Position numbers and translations under genes: made by a program
Assembly (NCBI GenBank): GCA_963693035.2
Contig: CAXMMQ010000006.1
Span: 868,001-932,000 of the forward strand
Source: Lichenicoccus sp963693035
GTDB taxonomy: Bacteria; Pseudomonadota; Alphaproteobacteria; Acetobacterales; Acetobacteraceae
Reading direction: 5' to 3'
DNA: 64,000 bases
Part shown: piece after piece, positions 1 through 8,769 of the stretch
Position numbering within the stretch: position 1 is the first letter of the stretch
Layout of the letters: each line of letters starts with the position of its first letter
The notes under the pieces: generated by a model
What the model saw: only the letters and a program-made list of their open reading frames with translations
The model's database searches: none
What the model was told of the DNA's origin: nothing

Positions 1-799
1 CGATGCGATCGAGCGCCGCCGCCGTGGTACGTGGATCGGTTTCGGCATCGGCGAACACCACCGTCTCGCCGCGCTTGAGGTCCTCGATGTAGGAGCCGAA
101 CTCGCGGAAATGCAGCGTGCCGGCGAGGCTGGCAATTCCCGGCAGCGTCCAGTCGCGCTCGATGGTGATGGTCTCGCGCGCCGGATCGATCAGGCCGTAG
201 CCGGCCCGACTGACACCGAGCGTGCGGCCCATGATCAGGGCGGCGGCGCGCGCCATGTCGGCGGGATCTTCGAGCTCGCGCATGCGATCGCCCAGCTCGA
301 CCAGGGCCTGCACGCGCGTGGCCACCTGGAGCACGTGGGTGACGTCGCGCGCCACCATGCCGAAGCCGCCGATCACCCCCTTCGCATCGCGCAACGGAAA
401 CACGCTGCAGGAGGCCGGCACCGTGGCCCCGGTGCCGGCGCCCGCCTCATCGTGCCGGCGCAGGCCGAGGTCGCCGCGCCAGACGGCACCGGCCATCACC
501 TGGGGCAGCACGTCCCGCTCGAAGTCCTGGATTGAGGACGGCTCGCCTTCAAGCAACACGAGGTCGGCGAGACGCCGACGAGACAGCAGGGTGGGATCGG
601 CCAGCCCGATCAGGCGCTGGCCCGCCTCGTTGAGGTAGTCCACCAGACCGTCAGGGGACGCCATGGCGATGAAGTCGGCCGACTGCTCGACCAGCGCTGC
701 AAAACCGCGCGCCGACTCCTCGATGCGATGCGGGCGCGAACCGGCCCGGTGGGCATCGCCCGGGCCCGGGCGCTCCGGCGGTCGCGGATCTTCGGTCAC
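1..799 (-). CDS. PAS/GAF sensor protein, N-terminal part cut by the window edge
   Basis: The frame is open on the minus strand from a GTG at 799 down to base 1, giving at least 266 residues; the C-terminus lies outside the window. Residues about 25-140 read as a PAS domain (FIAMASPDGLVDYLNEAG, later GVIGGFGMVARDVT). Residues about 150-266 read as a GAF domain (MGRTLGVSRAGYGLID, then FREFGSYIEDLKRGETVVFADA). PAS followed by GAF with an ERDW motif is typical of HWE/HisKA-type sensor histidine kinases of alphaproteobacteria, but the kinase half is not visible, so a diguanylate cyclase or other output cannot be excluded. The GTG was chosen because the residues after it are low-complexity linker leading straight into the PAS domain and there is no in-frame ATG nearby. 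It diverges from mlaA. Confidence 0.75.
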   Translation of the reverse strand, partial: MTEDPRPPERPGPGDAHRAGSRPHRIEESARGFAALVEQSADFIAMASPDGLVDYLNEAGQRLIGLADPTLLSRRRLADLVLLEGEPSSIQDFERDVLPQVMAGAVWRGDLGLRRHDEAGAGTGATVPASCSVFPLRDAKGVIGGFGMVARDVTHVLQVATRVQALVELGDRMRELEDPADMARAAALIMGRTLGVSRAGYGLIDPARETITIERDWTLPGIASLAGTLHFREFGSYIEDLKRGETVVFADAETDPRTTAAALDRI

Positions 800-958
800 G
801 GGATGGAGTCCAATGCGGCGCGGGGTTGCAGCGAAACCAGTCTGCAACCGGAATCACGCGCAACAGTTGCAGCGGCGGCCCACTGGTCAGCATGCGCGGA
901 TGCACGTATCGATGCCGCGATCCCTTGCGGGAACCAAATGACAGCCTGTGGGAACCGG

Positions 959-1843
959 ATGCAGTCCAGATCGAAATCCAGCCGCCGGTGCCTGCACCCG
1001 GCGCTCCCGTTGCTGTCGCTGATGGCGACCATCGCCGGCTGCGCCACCCCGCCGCCCGCCTCCGATGCCGACGCGGTGGCCGATTTCAAGGCGACCAACG
1101 ATCCGCTGGAGCCGACCAACCGGTTCTTCTACGCGGTCAATGACGGCATCCTGACCTACGCGCTGACGCCGGTCGCGCGGCAGTATCTGGCGCTGGTCCC
1201 GGCGCCGGTTCGCTCCGGCATCCACAACGTGCTGAACAATATGGGCATGCCGGTGCAGTTCGTGGACGACGTGCTGGAAGCCAAGCCCCGGCGCGCCGGC
1301 GACACCTTCATGCGCTTTGCGCTCAACACCACGGTGGGCATCGGCGGCGTGCTCGACGTCGCAAAACATGCCGGCTACCCGGACCACAACGCCGATGGCG
1401 GCACCACGCTGGCGCTCTGGGGCGTGCCGGCCGGCCCCTATCTCTACCTGCCGGTCTTCGGCCCGTCCGGGGTGCGCGACGGCATCGGGCGCGGCATGGA
1501 TGCGGCCTACAGCCCGTTCACCTGGCTCTCCTTCGACGGGTCGAACTCGCTCGGCTGGTCGCAGGCCGGCCTGGGGGCACTCGACCAGACCTCGGCGCAC
1601 CTGAAGGACATCGAGCAAGTCAAGGCCGGGGCGCTGGATCCCTACGCGACGTTCCGCAGCCTGTATCGGCAGTTGCGGGTGTCGCAGGTCAATGCGATCC
1701 GCAACGACAACCGGGCGACCGTGCCGGACTGGTATCCGGACGCCGGGCCGAACGATGCGACCAGGCCTTCGCCGCACCCGGCACTTTCCCCGGCGGCGCC
1801 ACCGCTGGCCCCGACCAAGGGCGGAACGCCCGGGAGCAGCTGA
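959..1843 (+). CDS. mlaA: MlaA/VacJ family outer-membrane lipoprotein
   Basis: 294 residues. MlaA sits in the outer membrane and passes mislaid phospholipids from the outer leaflet to the Mla retrograde transport system. The N-terminus has a basic n-region (QSRSKSSRR), a hydrophobic stretch and a lipobox ending in Cys (MATIAGC), so it is a lipoprotein. Family motifs are clear: NDPLEPTNRFFYAVND near the start, then GDTFMRFALNTTVGIGGVLD, and GPYLYLPVFGPSGVRDGIGR in the middle. The ATG at 959 is preferred because it gives a normal length signal peptide; an ATG at 938 would add only seven residues, and the frame stays open further upstream without signal-like sequence. The C-terminal 30 residues are a Pro/Ala-rich tail. 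The rest of the mla operon (mlaC, mlaD and so on) is not adjacent. Confidence 0.92.
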   Translation: MQSRSKSSRRCLHPALPLLSLMATIAGCATPPPASDADAVADFKATNDPLEPTNRFFYAVNDGILTYALTPVARQYLALVPAPVRSGIHNVLNNMGMPVQFVDDVLEAKPRRAGDTFMRFALNTTVGIGGVLDVAKHAGYPDHNADGGTTLALWGVPAGPYLYLPVFGPSGVRDGIGRGMDAAYSPFTWLSFDGSNSLGWSQAGLGALDQTSAHLKDIEQVKAGALDPYATFRSLYRQLRVSQVNAIRNDNRATVPDWYPDAGPNDATRPSPHPALSPAAPPLAPTKGGTPGSS

Positions 1844-1854
1844 CGCAAAAAAAA

Positions 1855-1875
1855 GGCGGCGCACGAGGCGCCGCC
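1855..1875 (-). terminator. GC-rich hairpin with U-tract on the minus strand
   Basis: An 8-bp perfect stem, GGCGGCGC / GCGCCGCC, with a 5-base loop. On the minus strand it is followed at once by eight T residues (1847-1854 are all A on the + strand), so it best fits an intrinsic terminator for the RNA helicase transcript. On the + strand the hairpin lies 11 bases after the mlaA stop and is followed by only a weak T run, so it may work in both directions. Confidence 0.8.
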
Positions 1876-2002
1876 CAAGTTTAGGGAGGAAACGTCCAAG
1901 ATGCGGCGCGCCTAAGCAGCGCCGCGGATGTAACAGTGGCTCGGAGCACTGAGAGAGTCAAGGAGTTTGTTGCGCCGCACAATGTTTTCGTGCGGAAACT
2001 AC

Positions 2003-3274
<1,272 letters not shown>

Positions 3275-3278
3275 TCGA

Positions 3279-3294
3279 GGCGCCTCCTGGCGCC
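3279..3294 (-). promoter_or_regulatory. Ribosome binding site inside a short GC hairpin
   Basis: On the minus strand the leader of the RNA helicase gene reads GGCGCC AGGA GGCGCC and then 4 bases before ATG. The two GGCGCC blocks can pair as a 6-bp stem with an AGGA loop. The Shine-Dalgarno AGGAGG (3283-3288) spans the loop and the 3' arm. This placement could occlude the ribosome site until the stem is melted. That it acts as a switch is inference. Confidence 0.4.
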
Positions 3295-3600
3295 AGGCTC
3301 AAGGCCGTCCGCCGCAACGCGGTCGGGTCGGTCATCGAGATAGGGAGGTTATCAGGCGGACGGGAGGTCCACCGGCTGGACGAGCACGAACGCAGGCGAG
3401 ATGCCGGGCGACAGGCTCAATAGGTCTGTGCAGTCGTTCGTACTCTTCCCTGAGCCGGCATGCCGTCCGCGCCAGGCACACCCTTCAAGGGATTTCGTTG
3501 CGACGCGCGCGGTGCGTCGGGGCCGTATGTAACGACTCCGACCCGGGAATTCAAAGTAATTGTGCAGTGCGGCGGCATCTGCCTGTCTGCGCTCAACGGT
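3295..3600. other. Non-coding gap upstream of the RNA helicase gene
   Basis: About 300 bases between the helicase start and the 3' end of the next minus-strand gene. No convincing reading frame, RNA gene or hairpin was seen. It is somewhat less GC-rich around 3530-3570 and presumably holds the helicase promoter and leader. Confidence 0.4.
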
Positions 3601-5121
3601 TCAGCCTGTCGGCGCTCGGGCGGGACGCGACGCCACCGCGCTGCGCACCGGCTTGGTCAGGGATGCAAGCTGGCCCGCCAGGAATTCGGCCTGCTGCCGG
3701 ATGTCCGGCACCGCGGTCATTTCCCAGAAGGTGCCCTTGGTGACCGGGCCCACGGCGAACAGCCGACGCGATATCGAGCCGTCCTTGCCGAGGGTCGCGC
3801 AGTTCGCCGTGACATCGAGGCCCAGGCAGAGCGGATCCGGCCGCACCAGGCCCTTGGCGAGCAGCGAGCGCACCAGTGGATCGCGGATCCGGCTGTAGTC
3901 GGCATCCGGGCCGGCGCAGTTGACCACCCGCCCCGCGGTGATGCTTTCGAGCCCGTTACCAAACCGCGGGCGGTAGTGGATGTCGATCAGGCCATCCGGT
4001 CGCTCGCGATACTCGCGGATCCGGCCGGCCCGTATGCGCAGTTTCCCGCTGGCCCGCGCCGCATCGATCCGGTCGGCCACCGGGCCTGCGACACGATGGC
4101 GATGCACGTCCCACCAGGGCCGCATGTGACGCAGGAACCGAGCCCGGTCCTTGGTGCACATCGCCTGCCACAGCTCTGTGGTGATCGGACGCAGTTCGTC
4201 GATCACCGTGTGCCAGTTGCCGCCGAGCGCGCGGCAACGACGGCTGCCGTCACGCAATGCGCGGGCGAGGTCGTTGACCCGGGTCGGGAAGCTGTCGGAC
4301 TCCGGCATGTCCGGTGGCGGCGGGCTGGAGGCATGGCGATGCGGCACCAGGCCACGCCGCGACAGTGCGGTGATCGGACCGCGATGACCCTGGTCGAGCA
4401 GCGAGATCACTGTGTCGATGGTGGTCAGCCCGGTGCCGATCAGCAGGACGGACAGGTCCGGATCGAGATCGTCGAGCGTGTCGGCCGCCCAGGGGTCAGG
4501 CCGGTACGATGGGCTGTCATAGAACCACATGTCGGCCACCGGCGGCGGCGCCGGCGGGAAATTGCCGATCGCCAGCACCGCGCGGTCGACCTCGACGGTG
4601 CGGTTGCGGTCCAGCGTCAGGCTGAGGCCACCACCGTTCGGCGCGATGTCGGTGACGTCGCCGCGTATCAGCTCGAACTGGTCGCCATGGTTGCGCGCCT
4701 TAACCTCCTGGTTGAGCAGGTGGCGTATATAGCGGCCGAACATCCGCCGCGGCACGAAGGTGGTGGCGGTCGCGTCAACCCCGCACATCTCCTCCGGCGG
4801 CAGCCCCTGCAGCCATTGCAGGAAATCGAGCGGGCGGGAGTGGAAGGCGCTCATCTTGCCGGCGGGCACGTTCAGGACGTGCGAGGAATTGCCGGTGGCA
4901 TAGGCCGGCCCGCGGCCGAACTGCGCGTTGCGTTCGATCAGCACGACACGGGTCTGCGGCGGCACGCGCTGCAGCAGATGCAGGGCCAGCAGGGTGCCGC
5001 TGAAGCCGGCGCCGACAATGGCGATGCCCGGCGTGAGTGGACCCTCGGAGGCGTTGAAGGCCAGCGGCGTGTGGCCGGCCTGGATCTCGGCCGGCTGGAT
5101 CGTCTTGTCCTGCGCGGTCAT
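3601..5121 (-). CDS. FAD/NAD(P)-binding oxidoreductase (NAD_binding_9 type)
   Basis: 506 residues. A Rossmann FAD-binding motif lies at residues about 32-37 (IAIVGAGFSGTLLALHLL), followed by an acidic residue at the end of beta-2 (VVLIER). The AYATGNSSHVLNVPAGKMSAF block is typical of the FAD/NAD(P)-binding family related to E. coli YdhS. A second dinucleotide motif, VLLIGTGLTTIDTVISLL, sits near residue 220-240. The substrate is unknown; relatives are annotated only as FAD-NAD(P)-binding or hydroxyacylglutathione-type proteins. About 30 disordered residues precede the first beta strand. It lies 233 bases downstream of yggT on the same strand. Confidence 0.8.
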   Translation of the reverse strand: MTAQDKTIQPAEIQAGHTPLAFNASEGPLTPGIAIVGAGFSGTLLALHLLQRVPPQTRVVLIERNAQFGRGPAYATGNSSHVLNVPAGKMSAFHSRPLDFLQWLQGLPPEEMCGVDATATTFVPRRMFGRYIRHLLNQEVKARNHGDQFELIRGDVTDIAPNGGGLSLTLDRNRTVEVDRAVLAIGNFPPAPPPVADMWFYDSPSYRPDPWAADTLDDLDPDLSVLLIGTGLTTIDTVISLLDQGHRGPITALSRRGLVPHRHASSPPPPDMPESDSFPTRVNDLARALRDGSRRCRALGGNWHTVIDELRPITTELWQAMCTKDRARFLRHMRPWWDVHRHRVAGPVADRIDAARASGKLRIRAGRIREYRERPDGLIDIHYRPRFGNGLESITAGRVVNCAGPDADYSRIRDPLVRSLLAKGLVRPDPLCLGLDVTANCATLGKDGSISRRLFAVGPVTKGTFWEMTAVPDIRQQAEFLAGQLASLTKPVRSAVASRPARAPTG

Positions 5122-5354
5122 GCGGGGGCGGTCATGCAGTGTGGAAGATCACAGGACGTGGGTGGCGCACTGCTGTGCTCTCCGCTCAAAGAGGAGGCCC
5201 GATGCGCGGTGGTCAGAAACCGCCCGGACGAGCCCTCCGGATGTCGTGGCCATCATGCTGCTGGCGCCTACGAGGAAGGGAAGCAGGTGGCAGCGGGCGG
5301 GTAAAGTGAAATCAACTCGAGTCAAAGTTGCAGGTCCCGCTCAGGCATGCGCGC

Positions 5355-5675
5355 TCAGCCGGCAATGCCGACCCCGCCGGTCAGGACGCGGAATTCAAGC
5401 GAGACGATCAACGGGATCACGACGTACTGGATCAGCAGCAGCACGACGAGCGGCGACAGATCGATGTTGCCGAAGTTTGGCATCACCCGTCGCACCGGCG
5501 CCAGCACCGGCTCGGTGACACGGTTGAGGAAGTTGCCGATCGTCCAGACCGCGCGGTTTCGCGTGTCGAGCACCCCGAACGCGAACAGCATGCTGAACAC
5601 GCAGGACAGGATCAGCGCCCAACTGAACAGGCGTATCACCAGGATGACCAGGTCGAACAGATTGGCCAAGAGCAA
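5355..5675 (-). CDS. yggT: YggT family membrane protein
   Basis: 106 residues. Small integral membrane protein of the YggT/Ycf19 family, associated with membrane and osmotic stress and, in plastids, with thylakoid organisation. Two hydrophobic segments are visible (residues about 5-32 and 73-92). Between them is the family signature: LNRVTEPVLAPVRRVMPNFG followed by DLSPLVVLLLIQ. Length is normal for the family, whose members often sit near the proC/yggS region; that context is not seen here. Confidence 0.9.
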   Translation of the reverse strand: MLLANLFDLVILVIRLFSWALILSCVFSMLFAFGVLDTRNRAVWTIGNFLNRVTEPVLAPVRRVMPNFGNIDLSPLVVLLLIQYVVIPLIVSLEFRVLTGGVGIAG

Positions 5676-5772
5676 GGAACCGCGCCTCCCGAACAGGGCC
5701 GGAAGCTAGCGATGCCGGCAGGTCTAGGCAATGTGGCGTTGCCGGCCGCCAGCCGAGCGGCCGGCATGACCC

Positions 5773-5800
5773 TTGACTTCATCTTGACGTTGGCTACTTT
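5773..5800 (+). promoter_or_regulatory. Candidate promoter of tRNA-Ala
   Basis: TTGACT (5773-5778) and TACTTT (5795-5800) are separated by 16 bases, and the -10 ends 16 bases before the tRNA 5' end. This spacing leaves a short tRNA leader. The -35 matches consensus at 5 of 6 positions. Confidence 0.45.
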
Positions 5801-5816
5801 CCGCCGCCTGTACGGC

Positions 5817-5892
5817 GGGGCTGTAGCTCAGTTGGGAGAGCGCCTCGTTCGCAATGAGGAGGTCAGGGGTTCGATTCCCCTCAGCTCCACCA
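5817..5892 (+). tRNA. tRNA-Ala (anticodon CGC)
   Basis: 76 bases including an encoded CCA. The cloverleaf folds without gaps: acceptor GGGGCTG / CAGCTCC, D arm GCTC / GAGC, anticodon stem CCTCG / TGAGG around the loop TTCGCAA, and T arm AGGGG TTCGATT CCCCT. The anticodon CGC reads GCG, a frequent alanine codon in this GC-rich genome. Confidence 0.98.
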
Positions 5893-6073
5893 CCGCCGTC
5901 GCATCGCCTGCCGGATCCCGCCGAAAAACAGCCTGATTGCGCTCTCTTTGCTGCTTGCGGTTCCGCGCCGGGGCACCGACCCGCGACTCCGTCGCAGCCC
6001 GAGGGAGCGCCAGATCCTTTCCGAGTAGCGTCGTGCGAGGTGGGCCATCGCGGGCGACACGAGACCGGGCGAG

Positions 6074-6517
6074 ATGGACGAGGGCTTTCTCCGCGCCAAT
6101 GCTGGTGAGCTGTTCGCTTTTCTGACCGTCTTCGGATCGGCATGGCGGATCCTGCGACACCCGATTGCCTACGAGGATCACCTCATCCGCAAGCCGAAGG
6201 AGACAGTGCGCTTCTTCGTCGTCAGCGCCGGCCTCGCTACCTTCTTTGCCGGAATTTTCTTCTCGGCGCCGGGCGCGGAGCATACCGGTATCAAGCTCGA
6301 GACGATCGCCCCGCTCCACCGGCTGCTGCCCGGCCTGCACATCGGGCTGCAGGGGGAAGACATCATCCCACTCGGGATGCTGACGTGGGCGGTCGCCGCC
6401 GTCCTAGGCCACTTGGCTGAGCTTGGTCGCCGGCCACGACATCCTCACCGATCAGCGCCGACAGAACGCTCTGCACGCCGGTCTGCTGCATCGCAAACAG
6501 CCCGAGCCCGAGGTTGA
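6074..6517 (+). CDS. Hypothetical membrane protein, possibly truncated
   Basis: 147 residues from the ATG at 6074. I do not recognise the family. Residues 1-112 look like genuine protein: a soluble start (GSAWRILRHPIAYEDHLI, KPKETVRF) resembling the N-terminal part of Yip1-like membrane proteins, one hydrophobic helix (VVSAGLATFFAGIFF) and a second near residue 100 (MLTWAVAAVLGHLAE). After that the sequence turns into Arg/Ser-rich low-complexity text typical of a wrong frame, so the frame has probably shifted near 6420 and the remaining helices are lost. On the opposite strand, 6420-6560 also has codon use typical of coding sequence, so the area looks like joined remnants. Confidence 0.4.
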   Translation: MDEGFLRANAGELFAFLTVFGSAWRILRHPIAYEDHLIRKPKETVRFFVVSAGLATFFAGIFFSAPGAEHTGIKLETIAPLHRLLPGLHIGLQGEDIIPLGMLTWAVAAVLGHLAELGRRPRHPHRSAPTERSARRSAASQTARARG

Positions 6518-6950
6518 AGCTGAGCAGGATCCGAGAACGGCAATGATCTCGAAACGAACGCAGGGACGACTGAGAAGATGGAGCGTCGATATGCCTGACT
6601 GCTGATATGCCGCGTCCAACTTCTGCATCGACATCGCCCCCGGGGCCGGCAGCGAGGTCTACCTTCGGCGTGGTTAACCCCTGGCTAAGAGGCGTTCCGG
6701 GACGTGGCGGGACCATTGGGGTTACGTCCCGGACCGACCTGGATCGGCCCCGTCGCCGACCTCTGCGGCGCGTCCGGACGGACGGCCTTCGTTCCGGCGC
6801 CATCTAGTCAGCGGCACGCGGCGCGGCCATAATGCGGTCTCGGTGCTTCTTCCAGCCGGGCAGTTCGTCTTCCAAAGCGGCCTTTCTTCCTGTGAGCGAG
6901 CAATATGGGCTGCCAGCGTGGTGGCCTCCGAATTTCAGGAGAAACGGGTC
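6518..6950. other. Non-coding gap with remnants
   Basis: No intact gene. The left part overlaps the end of a minus-strand coding-like stretch (reads ILLSFNLGLGLFAMQQTGVQ in one frame, about 6420-6560) that has no clear start or family. The right part leads into the cold-shock gene. It probably contains that gene's promoter and leader, but no strong -35/-10 pair was seen. Confidence 0.35.
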
Positions 6951-7157
6951 ATGCCGAGCGGCACCGTGAAGTGGTTCAACGCGACCAAGGGCTTCGGCTT
7001 CATTCAGCCCAGCGACGGCTCGAGCGATGTGTTCGTGCACATCTCGGCAGTCGAGCGCGCCGGCTGGAGCAGCCTCAATGACGGGCAGAAGGTCAGCTTC
7101 GACCTGGAATCCGGCCAGAAGGGCCGCATCTCGGCGGTCAACCTGAAAGCCGACTGA
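6951..7157 (+). CDS. Cold-shock domain protein
   Basis: 68 residues, the normal size of CspA-type single-stranded nucleic-acid chaperones. RNP1 is KGFGFI and RNP2 is VFVHIS, both intact, on the usual five-stranded OB fold (starts SGTVKWFNATKGFGFIQP). The ATG at 6951 follows AGGAG at 6937-6941. The frame is open further upstream but this start gives the exact family N-terminus. Genomes of this group carry several paralogues, so a specific csp letter is not assigned. Confidence 0.97.
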   Translation: MPSGTVKWFNATKGFGFIQPSDGSSDVFVHISAVERAGWSSLNDGQKVSFDLESGQKGRISAVNLKAD

Positions 7158-7171
7158 GCTCGCGACGGGGC

Positions 7172-7201
7172 ATGCTGCCGACGGCCCGGCCGCGGCAGCA
7201 T
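7172..7201 (+). terminator. Hairpin after the cold-shock gene
   Basis: A 9-bp perfect stem, ATGCTGCCG / CGGCAGCAT, with a 12-base GC-rich loop, starting 14 bases after the stop. No U-tract follows, so termination would be inefficient or rely on other factors. Confidence 0.45.
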
Positions 7202-7221
7202 CCCTTGCGTCGCACAGCCTC

Positions 7222-7464
7222 TCATCCCGCCAAGCGAAGCATGGCACGGACTGCTCTGGCCAGGGCGTTGGCCAGCACGTAGTGGGCGAGCGTGTTGGGA
7301 TTGACGTTCTCGATCCATCGATGCATCGGTTTGTAGTTGATTGGTGACTTGTAGCTGGTGGGATCGGCGCCATCACCGAGCAGGCCATCGATGTCGAAGT
7401 GACCTCGCCTCGCGCCGACAGCGCCGCACAGCGCGCGACACCCGATCTCCCGCGCCGCCTCCGC
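7222..7464 (-). pseudogene. C-terminal gene remnant, family not recognised
   Basis: On the minus strand 80 codons run from just after a TAA (7465-7467) to a TGA (7222-7224) with no usable start at the 5' end; the only internal Met is near the middle. The translation is clearly protein-like (GHFDIDGLLGDGADPTSYKS, then NYKPMHRWIENVNPNTLAHY and VLANALARAVRAML) with GC-rich third positions. It looks like the last third of an enzyme whose front has been lost. I could not name the family. It converges on the cold-shock gene. Confidence 0.45.
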
Positions 7465-7556
7465 TTACGGTGATCCCATCCTAGGCGCCTGCGGCACGGC
7501 CGACAGGTGGATCGCTCCCGACAGCGCGCGCCGTCCGACGCGGCCTGCGGGTCCGG

Positions 7557-8111
7557 TCAGGACAGTGCCGCCGGCTCGCCGGTGCGGACGCGCTCGATCT
7601 CGTCCAGCAGAACACGAAAGCGGTCGATCATTCCGCCGCCCTCGGCTGCCGCGCCGCGCCAGATCAACATGGTGCGCAGGCACGCCGAAAAGATGCCGCG
7701 CGTCGCATGGAAATCGAGGCCGGGCGGCTCCGGCGGCACCGACAGGAACATCGGGTCGATCGTGCCGTGCGCGGTCAGCAGGCTGTCGAAGGCGTCGATG
7801 GCGGCGAAGCCGGAAAGCGACGCAGCGTGGCTCAGCGCGATGTTGCAGGCATGCGCCGGTTTGATCGCCGCGGCGACCGCTTCGTCGCCATGCCATGCCG
7901 GTGGCAGCAAGCCGGCAAGGTGATGCCAGCCCCGGCTGTCCTTCCGCACCGCGTCGCACAGCCAGTCGGCGAACGCAGGCGCCAGCGCCGGGTCGGCCGA
8001 CACCCCGTCGAGGAAGCCGAACGTCCACAGGATCGGCATGCTTGCGAGAGCGGAGCCTGCCTGCGTCAACCCCGCCAGCAGGTCCAGCGCCGGCTCCGGT
8101 GCCGCAAGCAC
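7557..8111 (-). CDS. Hypothetical protein, downstream half of an interrupted frame
   Basis: 184 residues from a GTG at 8111. No family recognised; it is mostly alpha-helical and rich in Ala, Leu and Asp, with no signal peptide. The same frame is open further upstream to a TAG at 8157-8159, and the residues between TAG and GTG (APIIIPGLADDLASV) look like genuine protein. The frame beyond the TAG is also coding (next entry). The simplest reading is one longer gene interrupted by a stop codon, with this half possibly re-initiated at the GTG. No strong ribosome site precedes the GTG. Confidence 0.4.
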   Translation of the reverse strand: MLAAPEPALDLLAGLTQAGSALASMPILWTFGFLDGVSADPALAPAFADWLCDAVRKDSRGWHHLAGLLPPAWHGDEAVAAAIKPAHACNIALSHAASLSGFAAIDAFDSLLTAHGTIDPMFLSVPPEPPGLDFHATRGIFSACLRTMLIWRGAAAEGGGMIDRFRVLLDEIERVRTGEPAALS

Positions 8112-8156
8112 GGAGGCAAGATCGTCGGCCAGTCCCGGGATGATGATCGGCGCGAG

Positions 8157-8543
8157 CTAGCCATCTCCGAGCGGAATCCAGCGCCGGTAGAACGCGGCGC
8201 TTCGATCACCCAGTATTAGCAACGGCACCGCGCCGAGCGTCTGCAGGGCGTCGATGGCAGCGCCATGCGCCAGCAGCGCGGCCGGTGACTGCAGCATCTC
8301 GCCGAGCCAGGCGTTGGCAAGTGCGATGAACAGGTTGCGCAGGTAGGATCGGTTGCCTGCCGGCAGCACGCCAAGCCGCTGCAGCCCATCCAGCTCGAGC
8401 TCGACCGGAAAGATGCGTGTCTCCGAACACCCGTAGCGCAGGAGATGCAGGCAGCCGGCTTGCTCGTCCTCGGGCATCGCCCTCAGGTCCGAGGAGCGGG
8501 CACGGCAAGGCATTGTCGGAGACTCCGGCGGCATGCAGCGCAT
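8157..8543 (-). pseudogene. Hypothetical protein, upstream half of an interrupted frame
   Basis: Up to 128 residues, ending in the TAG at 8157-8159. From residue about 23 on it is protein-like (DEQAGCLHLLRYGCSETRIF, later LRNLFIALANAWLGEMLQSP). The first 22 residues are not. A better N-terminus lies in another frame from an ATG at 8574 (MAPVTLPDMLDALHAAGVSD), so a frameshift near 8490-8500 is likely. With the in-frame TAG at the other end, this suggests one decaying gene spanning about 7557-8574. The function is unknown. It diverges from the neighbouring glycosyltransferase cluster. Confidence 0.4.
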
Positions 8544-8769
8544 CCAGCATGTCCGGCAACGTAACGGGCGCCATCCAGCGCTCGACGACCTCCTGATCGG
8601 ACCAGCTCGTCAGGGCGCCACCTTTCGGCCTGCGTGTTCGCGCAACGCATGGTGCGCCTCAGGCCGGGTTCGCGGCAATCAACTGACGTGTGCGGGGCGC
8701 AGTGGCGGTATGATCGCCGGATACTCCGCCGGATCCCGACGCGACAACGCCTGGAGCACCATCGGCAGC

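Noticed and set aside
3460..5304. A 614-codon + strand frame opposite the FAD/NAD(P)-binding gene
   Set aside because: The minus strand encodes two Rossmann motifs; the + frame has none and is His/Arg/Gly-rich.
6607..6807. Short + strand frame before the cold-shock gene considered as a small protein
   Set aside because: Pro/Arg/Gly-rich with no ribosome site or codon bias typical of the window.
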